Assembly (NCBI GenBank): GCA_010093605.1
Contig: MU004194.1
Coordinates: 605,793 to 669,792, forward strand
Reading direction: 5' to 3'
Source: Lophium mytilinum
Taxonomy: Eukaryota; Ascomycota; Dothideomycetes; Mytilinidiales; Mytilinidiaceae
Length of the DNA stretch: 64,000 nucleotides
In this document: one piece after another, positions 24,432 to 34,057 of the stretch
Layout of the letters: every line of letters starts with the position of its first letter
How positions within the stretch are numbered: the stretch's first letter is position 1
Notes under the pieces: generated by a model
Seen by the model: only the letters and a program-made list of their open reading frames with translations
What the model was told of the DNA's origin: nothing
Database searches by the model: none
Translations under genes and position numbers: made by a program

Positions 24432-26407
24432 TTTTCGGTGTAGTGGGTGGGGATTGTAATAGATTGAGGTCTGAACAATGAACTAAGAGCTATGAAGAAG
24501 AGCACGGGGGAATGAGACGCCGCTTGAGTGGATAGCTTGTATGACAATCACGGCAGGTTATCACGGTCCTGCTTTATACTTGAATCTCGAGTCTTCATCG
24601 GAGCCTTGTATTGTGACCTGACTTCTCGGCCATGCCGCCAAAGCCATCTCAGCGATGTAATAATGGAGCTGATTTTAGAATCATTACCTGATCCAAAGAC
24701 TCTAATTGAGAAGTCAATTTCCCACACATGGAGAGCCAGGAGCCATTCGAGGCTTCGTTGCCCCCCAGCGGTGAGGTGTGCGAAGATTAAGATGACCGCC
24801 TAGCGTTGGCATGGAGGGATGGATGAGGCTGAACAGGTTTCTATACCTCGCTTTGGAAGGAAGGCTTCTGGAATGCTTCTAAGGACTCGGCGCTACCTGC
24901 TCCTGGTGCTTGGTAGTGACCGAACGGGTAAGTAGAAGCACAATGGCAGTGCGGTGGCTTCCAGCTGCCGACGGCTGAGCTCATCAGCTGCGGCACTATA
25001 GAATGTGTGGCGCTTTATCGAGCGCTAGCCAATAATGGGACAGAGATGCGAGACACGAGTAAGCGGATGGTGCATCAGTAAGCTTCTTGCGCATTGTGAT
25101 GTTCTGTGGGAGTCGTGGGCTTGGATGAGGGGCAAACTCCTGTCTGGACATCCTGCAGCGCTATGAGGCCTGTCAAAAATGATATTTTCCGATTAATGAC
25201 AATGCACTAGAGATACTCCAGCGGTGCTGGGTAGGTGTACACACAGGACCCAGAGAGAATGTGCATAATTCTGGTTTACCGTATGATTTCGCACACATTC
25301 GCGGGCTACCACTTGTTCTCCGGAGCTTAACAGCGTTGTGAGAGCTCGGTATGCAGGAAAAGAAAGTTTATCGTGTTGGTGTTCTGAGGAGAAAGACGGA
25401 TATACAGCTGCTGAGTAATCGGCCACACAGGAAGGGTGGGGCCGACAGCGTCACGATCAGAACCCGAAAGCAACAATACCATAGCATTAGCTCGTGTACA
25501 TCTATATGACACCTTGAATGGTGCTTCAGGGCGCTTTTAGAGAACCATCAGCTATGAATCCATCGTTTGGCCTGACTGCTAACTTTGTCCAGGCTCCCAC
25601 AGGGATCAATCTCCAACACGTCCGTTAAGATAGGCCTCAATAGAAATCCGACCACAAATAAATGGACTTTAGTACTTTACTATAACGAAGTTTAAGCTTT
25701 TCCTAAGAGAGAAGTACCATTACATCACACATACTCGGCTGCATGAATCTTCAGTGTGGTCCCGGGATATGTTTCCGTGTAATTAAAATCAGCTAGCGAA
25801 CACTCTCCGTGGGTTGAGGCAGTAAGCGAACCAAGACAAGATGTGGGACTTTAAAGTCATCGTTTCAATGATATTGAGGAAGCAGCTATTGAGCTGCAGG
25901 AGAAACGCTATACGGGAAGGAGCCCGACAGCGCCGAAAGCGCACTTGCGCAACCAGCTTATCCGCACCCATTTCCAATCGGGTTGACTCTCTTCCACTTC
26001 CTGTCACTACTCCAGCTACCAGTCATGTTCATCCGCTTCGTCGTCGGCTTTGCTGCCCTAAGTCTCCTCCCAGATCTTGCCAAGTCGGACACATGTTTTA
26101 CGATAGCTCTTCACGAACGATGGCTACTTCAGACAAGATTACTTTAGCAGACTCAGAACAGCGGACTTTGCAAGAAGCGCAAGGGGTCAGTACGACTCCA
26201 ACTTAAATTCTGCGAAGAGGACAGGCGGGTTCAAGACGTGAGTCGTGCTCAGAACATGCTTCAGGAGACAACGAGAAGCAAACGAGGAAGAAGACATAGA
26301 CACGTTGATCAACAGATCCCGACCCTCCAAAAGCTACAGTCTAGACCGTCGATAACATCATCAAAGGGTATCCATAACGAGCCACATCCACACCATCCAG
26401 CCCCCCA
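24432..26407. other. Intergenic, 2 kb; one weak small secreted frame
   Basis: The stretch includes the hemerythrin-like promoter. The only item of note is a 40-codon frame at 26025-26147 (listed separately). Other frames (24528-24803, 25841-26206) show no domain content. Confidence 0.5.
26025..26147 (+). CDS. Possible small secreted peptide (doubtful)
   Basis: An ATG-started 40-residue frame begins MFIRFVVGFAALSLLPDLA, which looks like a signal peptide, then continues SDTCFTIALHERW. It is preceded by a pyrimidine-rich stretch resembling a fungal 5' leader. It could instead be the first exon of a longer gene or chance. I find no convincing splice continuation. Confidence 0.2.
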   Translation: MFIRFVVGFAALSLLPDLAKSDTCFTIALHERWLLQTRLL

Positions 26408-26911
26408 TCAAATAAGCATCGCACCCACCGCCCCCACAGCCGCAACCCCGGCCGCGCCCAACACTCCCATGCCTCCAGCGCCCGGCGTCGCCCTAGCCGC
26501 CGCCGCCTCCGCCACGCTGCTCCAGATGCTAATTTCCGCCTTCTGCACATCGTGGTAATAGTTCTGCACATCATTGGGCAGGCGCGTGAACCACTTGGGC
26601 ACGGTGGTGTAGGTAGTGGTGGTGCCGGTCGCGGTAACGACGTCGGGGACATCGGTCGCGGTCGCGAGCTGGTCGTGCACGACCTGAGTGTAAGAAGCGT
26701 ACTTGGGGTCGGCGGTGAGGTGCGTCAGGTAGGTGGACAAGGCCTTGGAGATCTCAGAGAGCTTCTTGTTTTCCCATTTTGTGGCGGCGGCTTCGTTCTT
26801 GAAGGTTGTGCTCAGGTCGAGACTGTAGGTTGTTGTGACGATGACCCAGTTGGCGGAGATGAGGGTTGTGAAGGAGAGGAAGAGGGCAGCGAGGAGGGTT
26901 GAGGAATGCAT
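26408..26911 (-). CDS. Secreted, probably GPI-anchored protein
   Basis: A single exon of 167 residues from the ATG at 26911. An N-terminal signal peptide (MHSSTLLAALFLSFTTLISA) is followed by a mostly helical domain and a Thr-rich stretch (TATGTTTTYTTVP). The C-terminus has small residues (ATPGAGG) then a hydrophobic tail ending GVAAVGAVGAMLI, the layout of a GPI-attachment signal. The family is unrecognised; short fungal cell-surface proteins of this form are common. A TATA-like element lies about 95-105 bases upstream. In-frame codons upstream of 26911 are less likely to be used because the signal peptide would then be internal. Confidence 0.8.
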   Translation of the reverse strand: MHSSTLLAALFLSFTTLISANWVIVTTTYSLDLSTTFKNEAAATKWENKKLSEISKALSTYLTHLTADPKYASYTQVVHDQLATATDVPDVVTATGTTTTYTTVPKWFTRLPNDVQNYYHDVQKAEISIWSSVAEAAAARATPGAGGMGVLGAAGVAAVGAVGAMLI

Positions 26912-27005
26912 GGCGAGTGCAAGTGGGAAGGTTGGTTCTAGGAAGTGGTGGCTTTTGGGTGTTTTGGTTCTTTTGTTTGATAGTTGCGATGATAGAGGGG
27001 ATGGC

Positions 27006-27016
27006 CGCATTTATAT
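27006..27016 (-). promoter_or_regulatory. TATA-like element of the GPI-type protein gene
   Basis: The minus strand reads GATATAAATG about 100 bases upstream of the ATG at 26911. Confidence 0.5.
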
Positions 27017-27367
27017 CTACTGGTCAAGCGCGCTTGTACCGCAAGAAGAGTCACCTTGTATGCTATTTAGCTATGCTGAGGCGCAGGCTGCTGAGGCCCA
27101 TGTTAGGCTGTGAATTGACTGGGTAGGACGGCAATAGATTGATCTTTTAGGCAACATCGGGCGCTTTCCTGGGGTTGATGTAACCGCCAATGCTGCTATT
27201 GGTCCATATCGACATAGAGGATTCGGCCCCATGCTGTCGATCTGGTATGAACCCGCGCGCGAGGCTCACTGCACACATCGATGTTCTCTCACCTGACAGT
27301 TTGAGGTAGTCTCTTCTACTAACGAAGTGTCCTTCTTGGTAGTAACATGTAGTTGTACTCTCCCAAG

Positions 27368-27377
27368 TACCTAGGTA
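27368..27377. repeat. TACCTAGGTA palindrome, copy 1
   Basis: A ten-base perfect palindrome in an intergenic region; further copies lie at 27811-27822 (extended to GTACCTAGGTAC) and 41010-41019. Confidence 0.4.
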
Positions 27378-27810
27378 GCCACTGCAGGCAGACTGAACCA
27401 TGATTAATGAGACGAATAGAGAGTATCAACAGGTATCTAGACCGAGTATGCCACCTAGAAATCAGCCTTGCCGATGTTTTTGGAGCATTAGAGCCGGCGT
27501 ATCAGGTCGAAGTCTGCCCGCCGCCTGCGCCAAGCGCCATCTTTTCCCGCACCAGCACGCTCTCGGTTAGCTAACTCTATTTTCAGCCTTGCTGTGCCCT
27601 GTGCCACACCCCGAGGTTCGACGGCCAAGGGCTTGGAGCATCCTCGAAATTTCATCATTTGATCTTGTGATCAGGCATGGGGTGTCCACGGTAACAAACG
27701 AGACAGCGAGATACCGCCGCCTGAAGTAGCTCGGCACACTTTACCGATTATTTTCGAAACGGGATTGCCAGGAGTCGTAAAAGCACGTGAAAAAGGTACT
27801 CCATGCAGCG

Positions 27811-27822
27811 GTACCTAGGTAC
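27811..27822. repeat. TACCTAGGTA palindrome, copy 2 (12 bp)
   Basis: GTACCTAGGTAC is a perfect 12-base palindrome with the same core as copies 1 and 3. Confidence 0.4.
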
Positions 27823-28522
27823 TTAGTAGACAAGATTGCAATGCTTTCAGTGGTCAGAGGTCCATAATGCCTTCTACACGACTATTTCCATTCGAGCCTG
27901 GTAAAATTGAAAGTTGAAAAGGGCACTAAATGTTTCCACGAAGGCAATTGACAAATTGTCCCCCATGCATTACTTCTAAAGGTAGGTCTTGGCGCGGGAG
28001 TGGGACAAAGTGTCGAGTCGAGAGCCCGATGGCGACAGCTCAACGACCAATAAGTCTTGGCGGAGGAAAAATTTGGTGAAGGTGTCACGAGATTCGTCCC
28101 GCGCAGAAGAATCATGCCGGTCGGCCAAATTGTGGCTAAGAAACCTCGTATAGAATTATGAAGTTACATAAATAATTTTTCAGATCGTCGTTGGGCACGA
28201 CGCGGTCGAACAAAGCACTGAGGTAGGTATCACGTGATTGAGGCTAAGTCAAATCAATATTCAATATTTCTTCGGCCGTTGAGGCCGCTCAACTCCATTC
28301 GGAGGAGGATGAAACGCCAAAATATGGCCGTTCAAAGCATGTGTTGAATACTTGGCTTGAAAACTCAACCATGCCCCGTTGGCTGTCCCAAACACCGACC
28401 CAAATGCATAACTTTAGATCGTGGAGGATCTATTTTTGGCGCCTTTCCATTCGTCGACGTCGTGGTCTCGTAAATTGTTGAAATACACGAGCGAGTGCAC
28501 TCTGGCACGCTCTAAGAGAGCT

Positions 28523-29858
28523 CTATTTCGAGGAATAGGTCTGCTTTGGCTGTGGGTATCTGTGTTGGGGTAAGCTATGATGTACCGCATGAGTGATTAC
28601 AAGACGCTTACGAGGGACCGAGTTCCTGGATGCTGAGCTTGGCGAGCCATTGGCCCAAGTCGATAGATTCCTTGATGGACTTGCCTTCGACAAGGCCAGC
28701 TGCGAATCCACCAGCAAAAGCGTCACTGTGGTGGGCTTCTGTCAGTGTTCATACCAATAGTGTAGTGGAGGTTCACTTACCCAGCGCCGTTAGTGTCATT
28801 GATTTGGGACTTCGCGATCGCGTGAACCGGGACCTCAACAATCTCAACGTCTCCGCCTTCCTTGCCGATGACCGCAATGCTGGGGTCAAGTCCTTGCGTG
28901 ATAATCACGGTTCGTGGACGCTTTGTGTTCTTCTTTGGCAGAGCGACTATCGCCTTGGCGATCTCCTTTAGATCAGTCGTTCCAAGCGCGTGAGATTCGG
29001 CATATGCAAGCGCCTCGGTCTCATTTCCAATGAGAATGTCCCAGTACGGGGAGGTAGAGTCAAGTTGTTCCTTGAAGAACTGAGCAATGAAAGGCGCAGA
29101 CAGGTTGAGAATGAAGAGCTAGAACGGAGTTAGTCAGAATGTTCTCTCATCAAGAATCGTCAAGTATCGTACTTTGTCCTTAGCAGCAGCCTCCTCGCCC
29201 AAGTCCAAGATCGCTGGGACGGACACAGTCAGATGGTATCCTCCGACATAGTAGATCTTCGCCTGCTCGACGAGCTTCCAGACCTCTGGGCTCTTCAAGT
29301 GCTCGGGCTTGTAGCAGTTCGCAGCCGCGAGATCGGTGCAGAGGCTTCGGTCGTGTCCGGTAATGACCACACCACACCGTCCGGTGGGCTGTTCCTCGTC
29401 GTAGCGGTACTCCACGCGCAGGCCGGCTTCGTTGCAGATATCCTTGAGCATCTGGCCATACTTGTCTTTGCCGACGCAGCCAACATAGACTACCGAGTTG
29501 GGAGGGAGGATGTACTACAGCAGAGACGACGTTAGTAACTCGTTGTATTCCAATTGACCGATGCTGTAACTTGCCTGAGCACCTCTGGCAGTGTTCTGCG
29601 CAGCTCCACCAGCAATAACCTTTGCGTCGTGGTTCTGTAGCAAGTCCTCGTACAGACCCATGTGCTTTTCCTCGGCCAGAATGGCATCGTTGGCCTTCAG
29701 GCCGTACTTCTCGAGGAGCTTTGCATCGCTGTACGGAAATCAGCCATTGAGACTCCAGATGGTTAGCCTTTTGCTAGGAATCATACGCACCCGACCCCTT
29801 GGATGTCGAGCAATGGGTTCTCCAGGCAGAAGAGCTCGTAGTTTCCGGTTGAGGCCAT
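28523..29858 (-). CDS. ADO1: Adenosine kinase
   Basis: Six exons (29858-29791, 29728-29575, 29514-29173, 29118-28781, 28725-28612, 28559-28523) give 350 residues. The sequence is a PfkB-family ribokinase fold. It opens MASTGNYELFCLENPLLDIQ, has GGAAQNTARGAQYILP (adenosine-site region) and ends with the anion-hole/catalytic motif DTNGAGDAFAGGF, where the second Asp is the base. The enzyme phosphorylates adenosine to AMP with ATP, salvaging adenosine and keeping the S-adenosylmethionine cycle moving. Length matches the family (about 340-350). The second intron has a GC donor (gcaagt at 29574 on the minus strand) and ends tag; retaining the frame and the conserved ARGAQYILP requires it. Other introns are GT-AG. 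Confidence 0.95.
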
Positions 29859-31013
29859 CGTGGTAATTCGTTGTTGGTGGGGAGTGCAGTTGGTGGGGTG
29901 AAATGAAGCAAGAAATTGTCGGGAGCCGGAACGAGACCTGCAGTGCCCAAAGTCCGCAAGCTGACTACTCCATCTCATCCCCGACGTCGCGCGTGGAATC
30001 AATCGCCATGCTTGTGAGTACGAAAACCTTAAGGATGCCATTGATACAATTGGATTCGTTCTATGAAGAAGACGTGGACTTGGTAGCATCTCTCTCTGTC
30101 ACCCAAGCCTAGTCCCGAACTCACCTGAGATCAGGAGATCCCTTAAAGAGCCGTCTCCCTCACATACTTCATCGTCGAACAAAAACCCTCCAATGTCAGT
30201 CATGGCAAAGTGATAGGTTCTCTAAAACAGAATATACGGTAGGTCAGCAAAAGTTCACCGATGGTTCGGGGTAGTCCCTTGCCGCCTTTCTATTCATCTA
30301 TCTGAGCGTGTAAAGGGTGCGCTTATAGGCAGAGTCCTGCGCGGGATAGGGAGGTTGAGCTTCTCTTTCGGCCTGCTGCTTCCTATTAAACCCCTTATAA
30401 ACACCAACAAAGTATTCATATTAATTTGTCTATACAATCGAAGAGACGGTAAGTCGGCGAAAAATTCACGGAGGGACGTTGGTCCGACGGTGCTGATGCT
30501 CTTGATCTTCGCCAGTAATACTGCAAGAATTGTTCTCAAACCTTTGTATGGAGGGTCATTCTCCCTGTCGTTTCGTCGATCGTGGGAAGCTTAACTGCAA
30601 ATGTCCGATTGAAGATGACATGGCTCTTATTTTAAGAATTACTAAGTAAAGTGTCCCCCAGATTCCAACCTCCTCACATCTCTCATCGGACAACTCCCGG
30701 ACGAGGAACAAGTATAAAGAGGCCCAGCTTCTCAAATTATCGAGCTCGTTGAGTATTTACTCTTGCAACCATCCATGGTCCAACAATAGTCCCTCTGTCA
30801 CCGATGCTAAATAGACGAGAATATTAAGCCCATCAAGCCAATATCGACGCCACCAGCCCCTCTTTCAGCCTCAGCTGATAAGCAAGCTTTCCAAGAAAAA
30901 GACCTGTACTTGAAAGCATCCTGTGCTTTACCCTAAGCTTCAACCCCGCCGCGTCCTGGAACCTTTATACTCATCCTCCACAACGCCATACTCCCACTTA
31001 AGGCTCTTCAACC
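29859..31013. other. Intergenic between divergent genes, with a degenerate repeat pair
   Basis: Adenosine kinase and the reductase diverge from here. A pair of related 29-base segments in the same orientation (30236-30264 and 30446-30474, both starting acggta) is the only structure seen. No gene is supported. Confidence 0.5.
30236..30474 (+). repeat. Degenerate direct repeat pair
   Basis: Segments at 30236-30264 and 30446-30474 share acggta-gtc-gc-aaa-ttcac with several transitions and one single-base gap. They could be chance, or remnants of an old mobile-element end; nothing between them resembles a transposase. Confidence 0.25.
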
Positions 31014-32048
31014 ATGGCCGACAAAGGCGAACTCGTCCTGGTCACAGGTGGCACCGGTTTCATCGGCCTCTACTGCATCCTGCAGTGTCTCGCCGCCGGC
31101 TACCATGTCCGAACTACAATCCGGTCGCTCAAGCGAAGAAAAGACGTTAAGGAGATGCTCAAGGAAGGAGAGGTGACCAACATCGACAGGCTAACCTTCG
31201 TCGAGGCCGACCTATCTAAAGACGACGGCTGGAAAGAAGCGGTCGAGGGCTGCACATACGTCCTCCATGTTGCCTCTCCCTTTCCACCCGCGCCCCCGAA
31301 GCACGAGGACGACCTCATCATCCCTGCGCGCGAAGGCACCTTGAGGGTCTTAAGCCTAGCGCGTGACGCTGGCGTGAAGCGTGTGGTTATCACCTCATCT
31401 TTTGGTGCCATCGGCTATGGACATACGAAGAAGATTGACGTATTCAACGAACAGATTTGGTCGGATCCGAATGGACCTAATCTGAGCGCCTACCTAAAAA
31501 GCAAGACAATAGCCGAGCGAGCCGCTTGGGACTTCATGGAGAAAGAAGGCGGAGCCATGGAACTATCGACGGTGTTGCCCGTTGGCGTTTTCGGCCCAGT
31601 CCTGGGACCAGACTTCTCGATATCGATCCAGATCGTGCAACGCTTGTTGAATGGGAGCTTTCCGGGAGCCCCGGACCTTAACTTTGGCGTCGTGGATGTA
31701 AGAGATGTCGCCGATCTGCATCTCCGCGCAATGACGGACCCTAAAGCGAAGGGGGAAAGGTTTTTGGCGGTTTCGCCTCCCACAATGACTATCCTGGAAA
31801 TGGCACAAGTGCTGAGAGAGAGAATGGGCAAGGCTGCGAGAAAGACGCCGACGCGGACTCTGCCCACTTTTGTGCTTAGGCTGATGGCAATATTCGATAA
31901 AACCGTGGCCCTCATCCTGCCAGAGCTTGGCGACCGTAAGGTCATGTCAAACGAGAAGGCCACGGGGGTATTGGGCTGGCAGCCACGGTCGAAAGTTGAC
32001 TCGCTTATAGCTACCGCAGAAAGTTTGATCAAATATGATCTGGTGTAG
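31014..32048 (+). CDS. NAD(P)-dependent epimerase/reductase (dihydroflavonol-4-reductase-like extended SDR)
   Basis: A single exon of 344 residues. The Rossmann motif TGGTGFIG (residues 11-18) is followed by the cofactor-selecting ADLSKDDGW, the VLHVASPFP segment typical of DFR/cinnamoyl-CoA-reductase-like enzymes, the SS pair at 128-129, and the active-site Tyr160-x3-Lys164 (YLKSK). GVVDVRDVADLHL and GERFLAVSP close the substrate domain. Fungal homologues reduce aldehydes or ketones such as methylglyoxal (Gre2-like) or secondary metabolite intermediates. The substrate cannot be told. No neighbouring biosynthetic genes are present, so a general detoxifying reductase is a reasonable guess. Confidence 0.93.
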   Translation: MADKGELVLVTGGTGFIGLYCILQCLAAGYHVRTTIRSLKRRKDVKEMLKEGEVTNIDRLTFVEADLSKDDGWKEAVEGCTYVLHVASPFPPAPPKHEDDLIIPAREGTLRVLSLARDAGVKRVVITSSFGAIGYGHTKKIDVFNEQIWSDPNGPNLSAYLKSKTIAERAAWDFMEKEGGAMELSTVLPVGVFGPVLGPDFSISIQIVQRLLNGSFPGAPDLNFGVVDVRDVADLHLRAMTDPKAKGERFLAVSPPTMTILEMAQVLRERMGKAARKTPTRTLPTFVLRLMAIFDKTVALILPELGDRKVMSNEKATGVLGWQPRSKVDSLIATAESLIKYDLV

Positions 32049-34057
32049 GAGAGATTCCATTGTGCAGTACTGTGACTCTAGGGTATATTCGAAGCCGGAG
32101 TATTGGGATCGTGGATTCCATTAGACCTGTATCCAAGGTTAGCGAAATTGACCACTTAAAGGGAGCGGTGCCATCTATACCATAAAGTGGAAGAGTTTTT
32201 CATGCTTGCACATTCTGTTATGGCACTAATTGTACCCGTCGCGGCCGTCGTTCGACATTGGAAGTGATGCACAAAGCTGATGACAATATCTTGTGAAGTG
32301 TGATTGGATCCGTCTTCGGTAGTAATCGGTGGTGATCTTAAAGAGCCTGCGGCGGAAGATGACGGTGAAGACCTCATATGAACTGAACTACGAATATAAT
32401 AAAACAAAATGATGAAGTAGAGAAAGACATGCTGGGGTGAAACATCTGCTTATAAGCTGTACACGCCCTCAGAAAGAACAGCATATACAGCATGATAAAC
32501 GACGACTGCGCAGTATCTCTCCTGGCGTCGACATGCATAGCTGATGATTCAACAGGCGGTGATGGATACCCGCTCCTTCACCTCGAGTCCGCTTCCCAAC
32601 TCGAAGCTCGGTCAAGCCACGGCCCAGGCATACGCAGGGCGCACATCGATAGCATTGTGTCAGCGCGGATGCAAGGCAGCGGACAAGCGGTGGTAGGGCT
32701 GGTAAGGCTGGCTAGGGTGGTATTCGAGAAGGTGGCTAGAACGAATCGACTGCCAACTCAGCATGTCCTGCTAATAATAACTCGCAGAAGGTCGGTCAGT
32801 GAGTGCTGCAACATCCCACGCCGAGACGCTGAGCTGAATGCGCAGGTTAAGCCAAGCCCACTTACCGCTCTTCACCGGATGCGCCTGTTAGAATCCGTCA
32901 GGGTGGATTCTCCGGGAAGAAATGGCCTGTTTGGTGGTATTGCTTCACTTTTCTTCTGAAAAGAGTCAATTCGAAGTCGGTGAGAGTCCGCGTTAGCATG
33001 TCTGGGCAACTAGCACCACTTCGGTGTTTCATCTCATTGGCTATTTGGTGCGTAACGTCTGTAGAGCGACGTGGCCTTCATCCCGTTGGTGAGCTTGTAG
33101 AAGTGCTGATTATACTCAAAGCCATGGATGGCAAGGCTATCAAGTCATTAAATGCAGCAAAATCGTTCATCCGTGTAGTATGTCAATTTAGTCCCAAACA
33201 AGTCAAATACGGTCATCACGTGATTTCACTAATATCAAATTGAAATACGCTGAGACCATCTGTGTAGCTTCGTATGGCATTTGGCAAAAAGATGATAGCG
33301 GAATGATCAATCCCTCGCCTCCACAGTCCAGTGTTAGATTGTAGCAAGGAACGAGGTCATAGGAAAGCAATAGATTCAAGCAAAACATGCACTACTTCCT
33401 AAATGATAGTCCTAGAGCTTTCTTGCAGTGCAAGCGAGCAGTATGATATGCCATGCACAAAACAGGAAGTTATGCAGATGTATGCATCGCAAGCAGCAAA
33501 ACAATGAAACAAGCCTTCCAACATTCCTCCACTGTTGCGTGGACGGATGCTTTCCGGCAAAAGGAAAAGTCTGACTTGGAACCAGCAGTAGAAACGACAG
33601 CTCCTCTACAGCCGCAGGCCCATTACCGCCTCTCAACTCTCCATGTCCTGTGTCGCACGTGAAGAAAGCAAATGATAAGATGAGAACACATGAAATGCAC
33701 AGCCGTTACACCTACTCTCCGACACCATGGCTCTGGTATACAGGCCATGTGTCCATCCTCCCTCGCATCGCCCGTCCCGATTCTTGGATAGAAAGTCAGC
33801 AACATGTCTGCCGAAGACTCTCGCGAAAGGTCCGGTTGATGGCAGAAACGGTCGGTACAGTTTTCCGACGTCCAGAAAATTCGAATAGTCCGAGCCGCAG
33901 TGCCGGAGACGCCGCTGAATGAAGAGCATGGCGTTGCAGCAACAGTATGCGCTCTTTGAATAAGAAGCGTTTGTATTGTGCCACGACGATTCAGTGATTG
34001 ATTGCAGATTTGTAGCCCGTAACCAGCCTATTGGGAAGGCAGGTTGGACAGCTACAT
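32049..34057. other. Intergenic between convergent genes, 2 kb
   Basis: No supported gene. A 155-codon ATG frame at 32492-32959 lacks any recognisable domain. An ATCACGTGAT palindrome lies at 33215-33224. The right part is probably the long 3' UTR of the EST1/SMG7-type gene. Confidence 0.5.

Larger units (their letters stand above)
26912..28522. other. Intergenic, 1.6 kb, with palindromic motifs
   Basis: No gene is supported. It contains two TACCTAGGTA palindromes (27368-27377 and the 12-bp form 27811-27822) and one ATCACGTGAT palindrome (28229-28238). Both motif types recur elsewhere in the window outside genes. Confidence 0.5.

Noticed and set aside
32492-32959. 155-codon ATG frame between convergent genes
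   Set aside because: No recognisable motif, irregular composition, and no neighbouring exon evidence.
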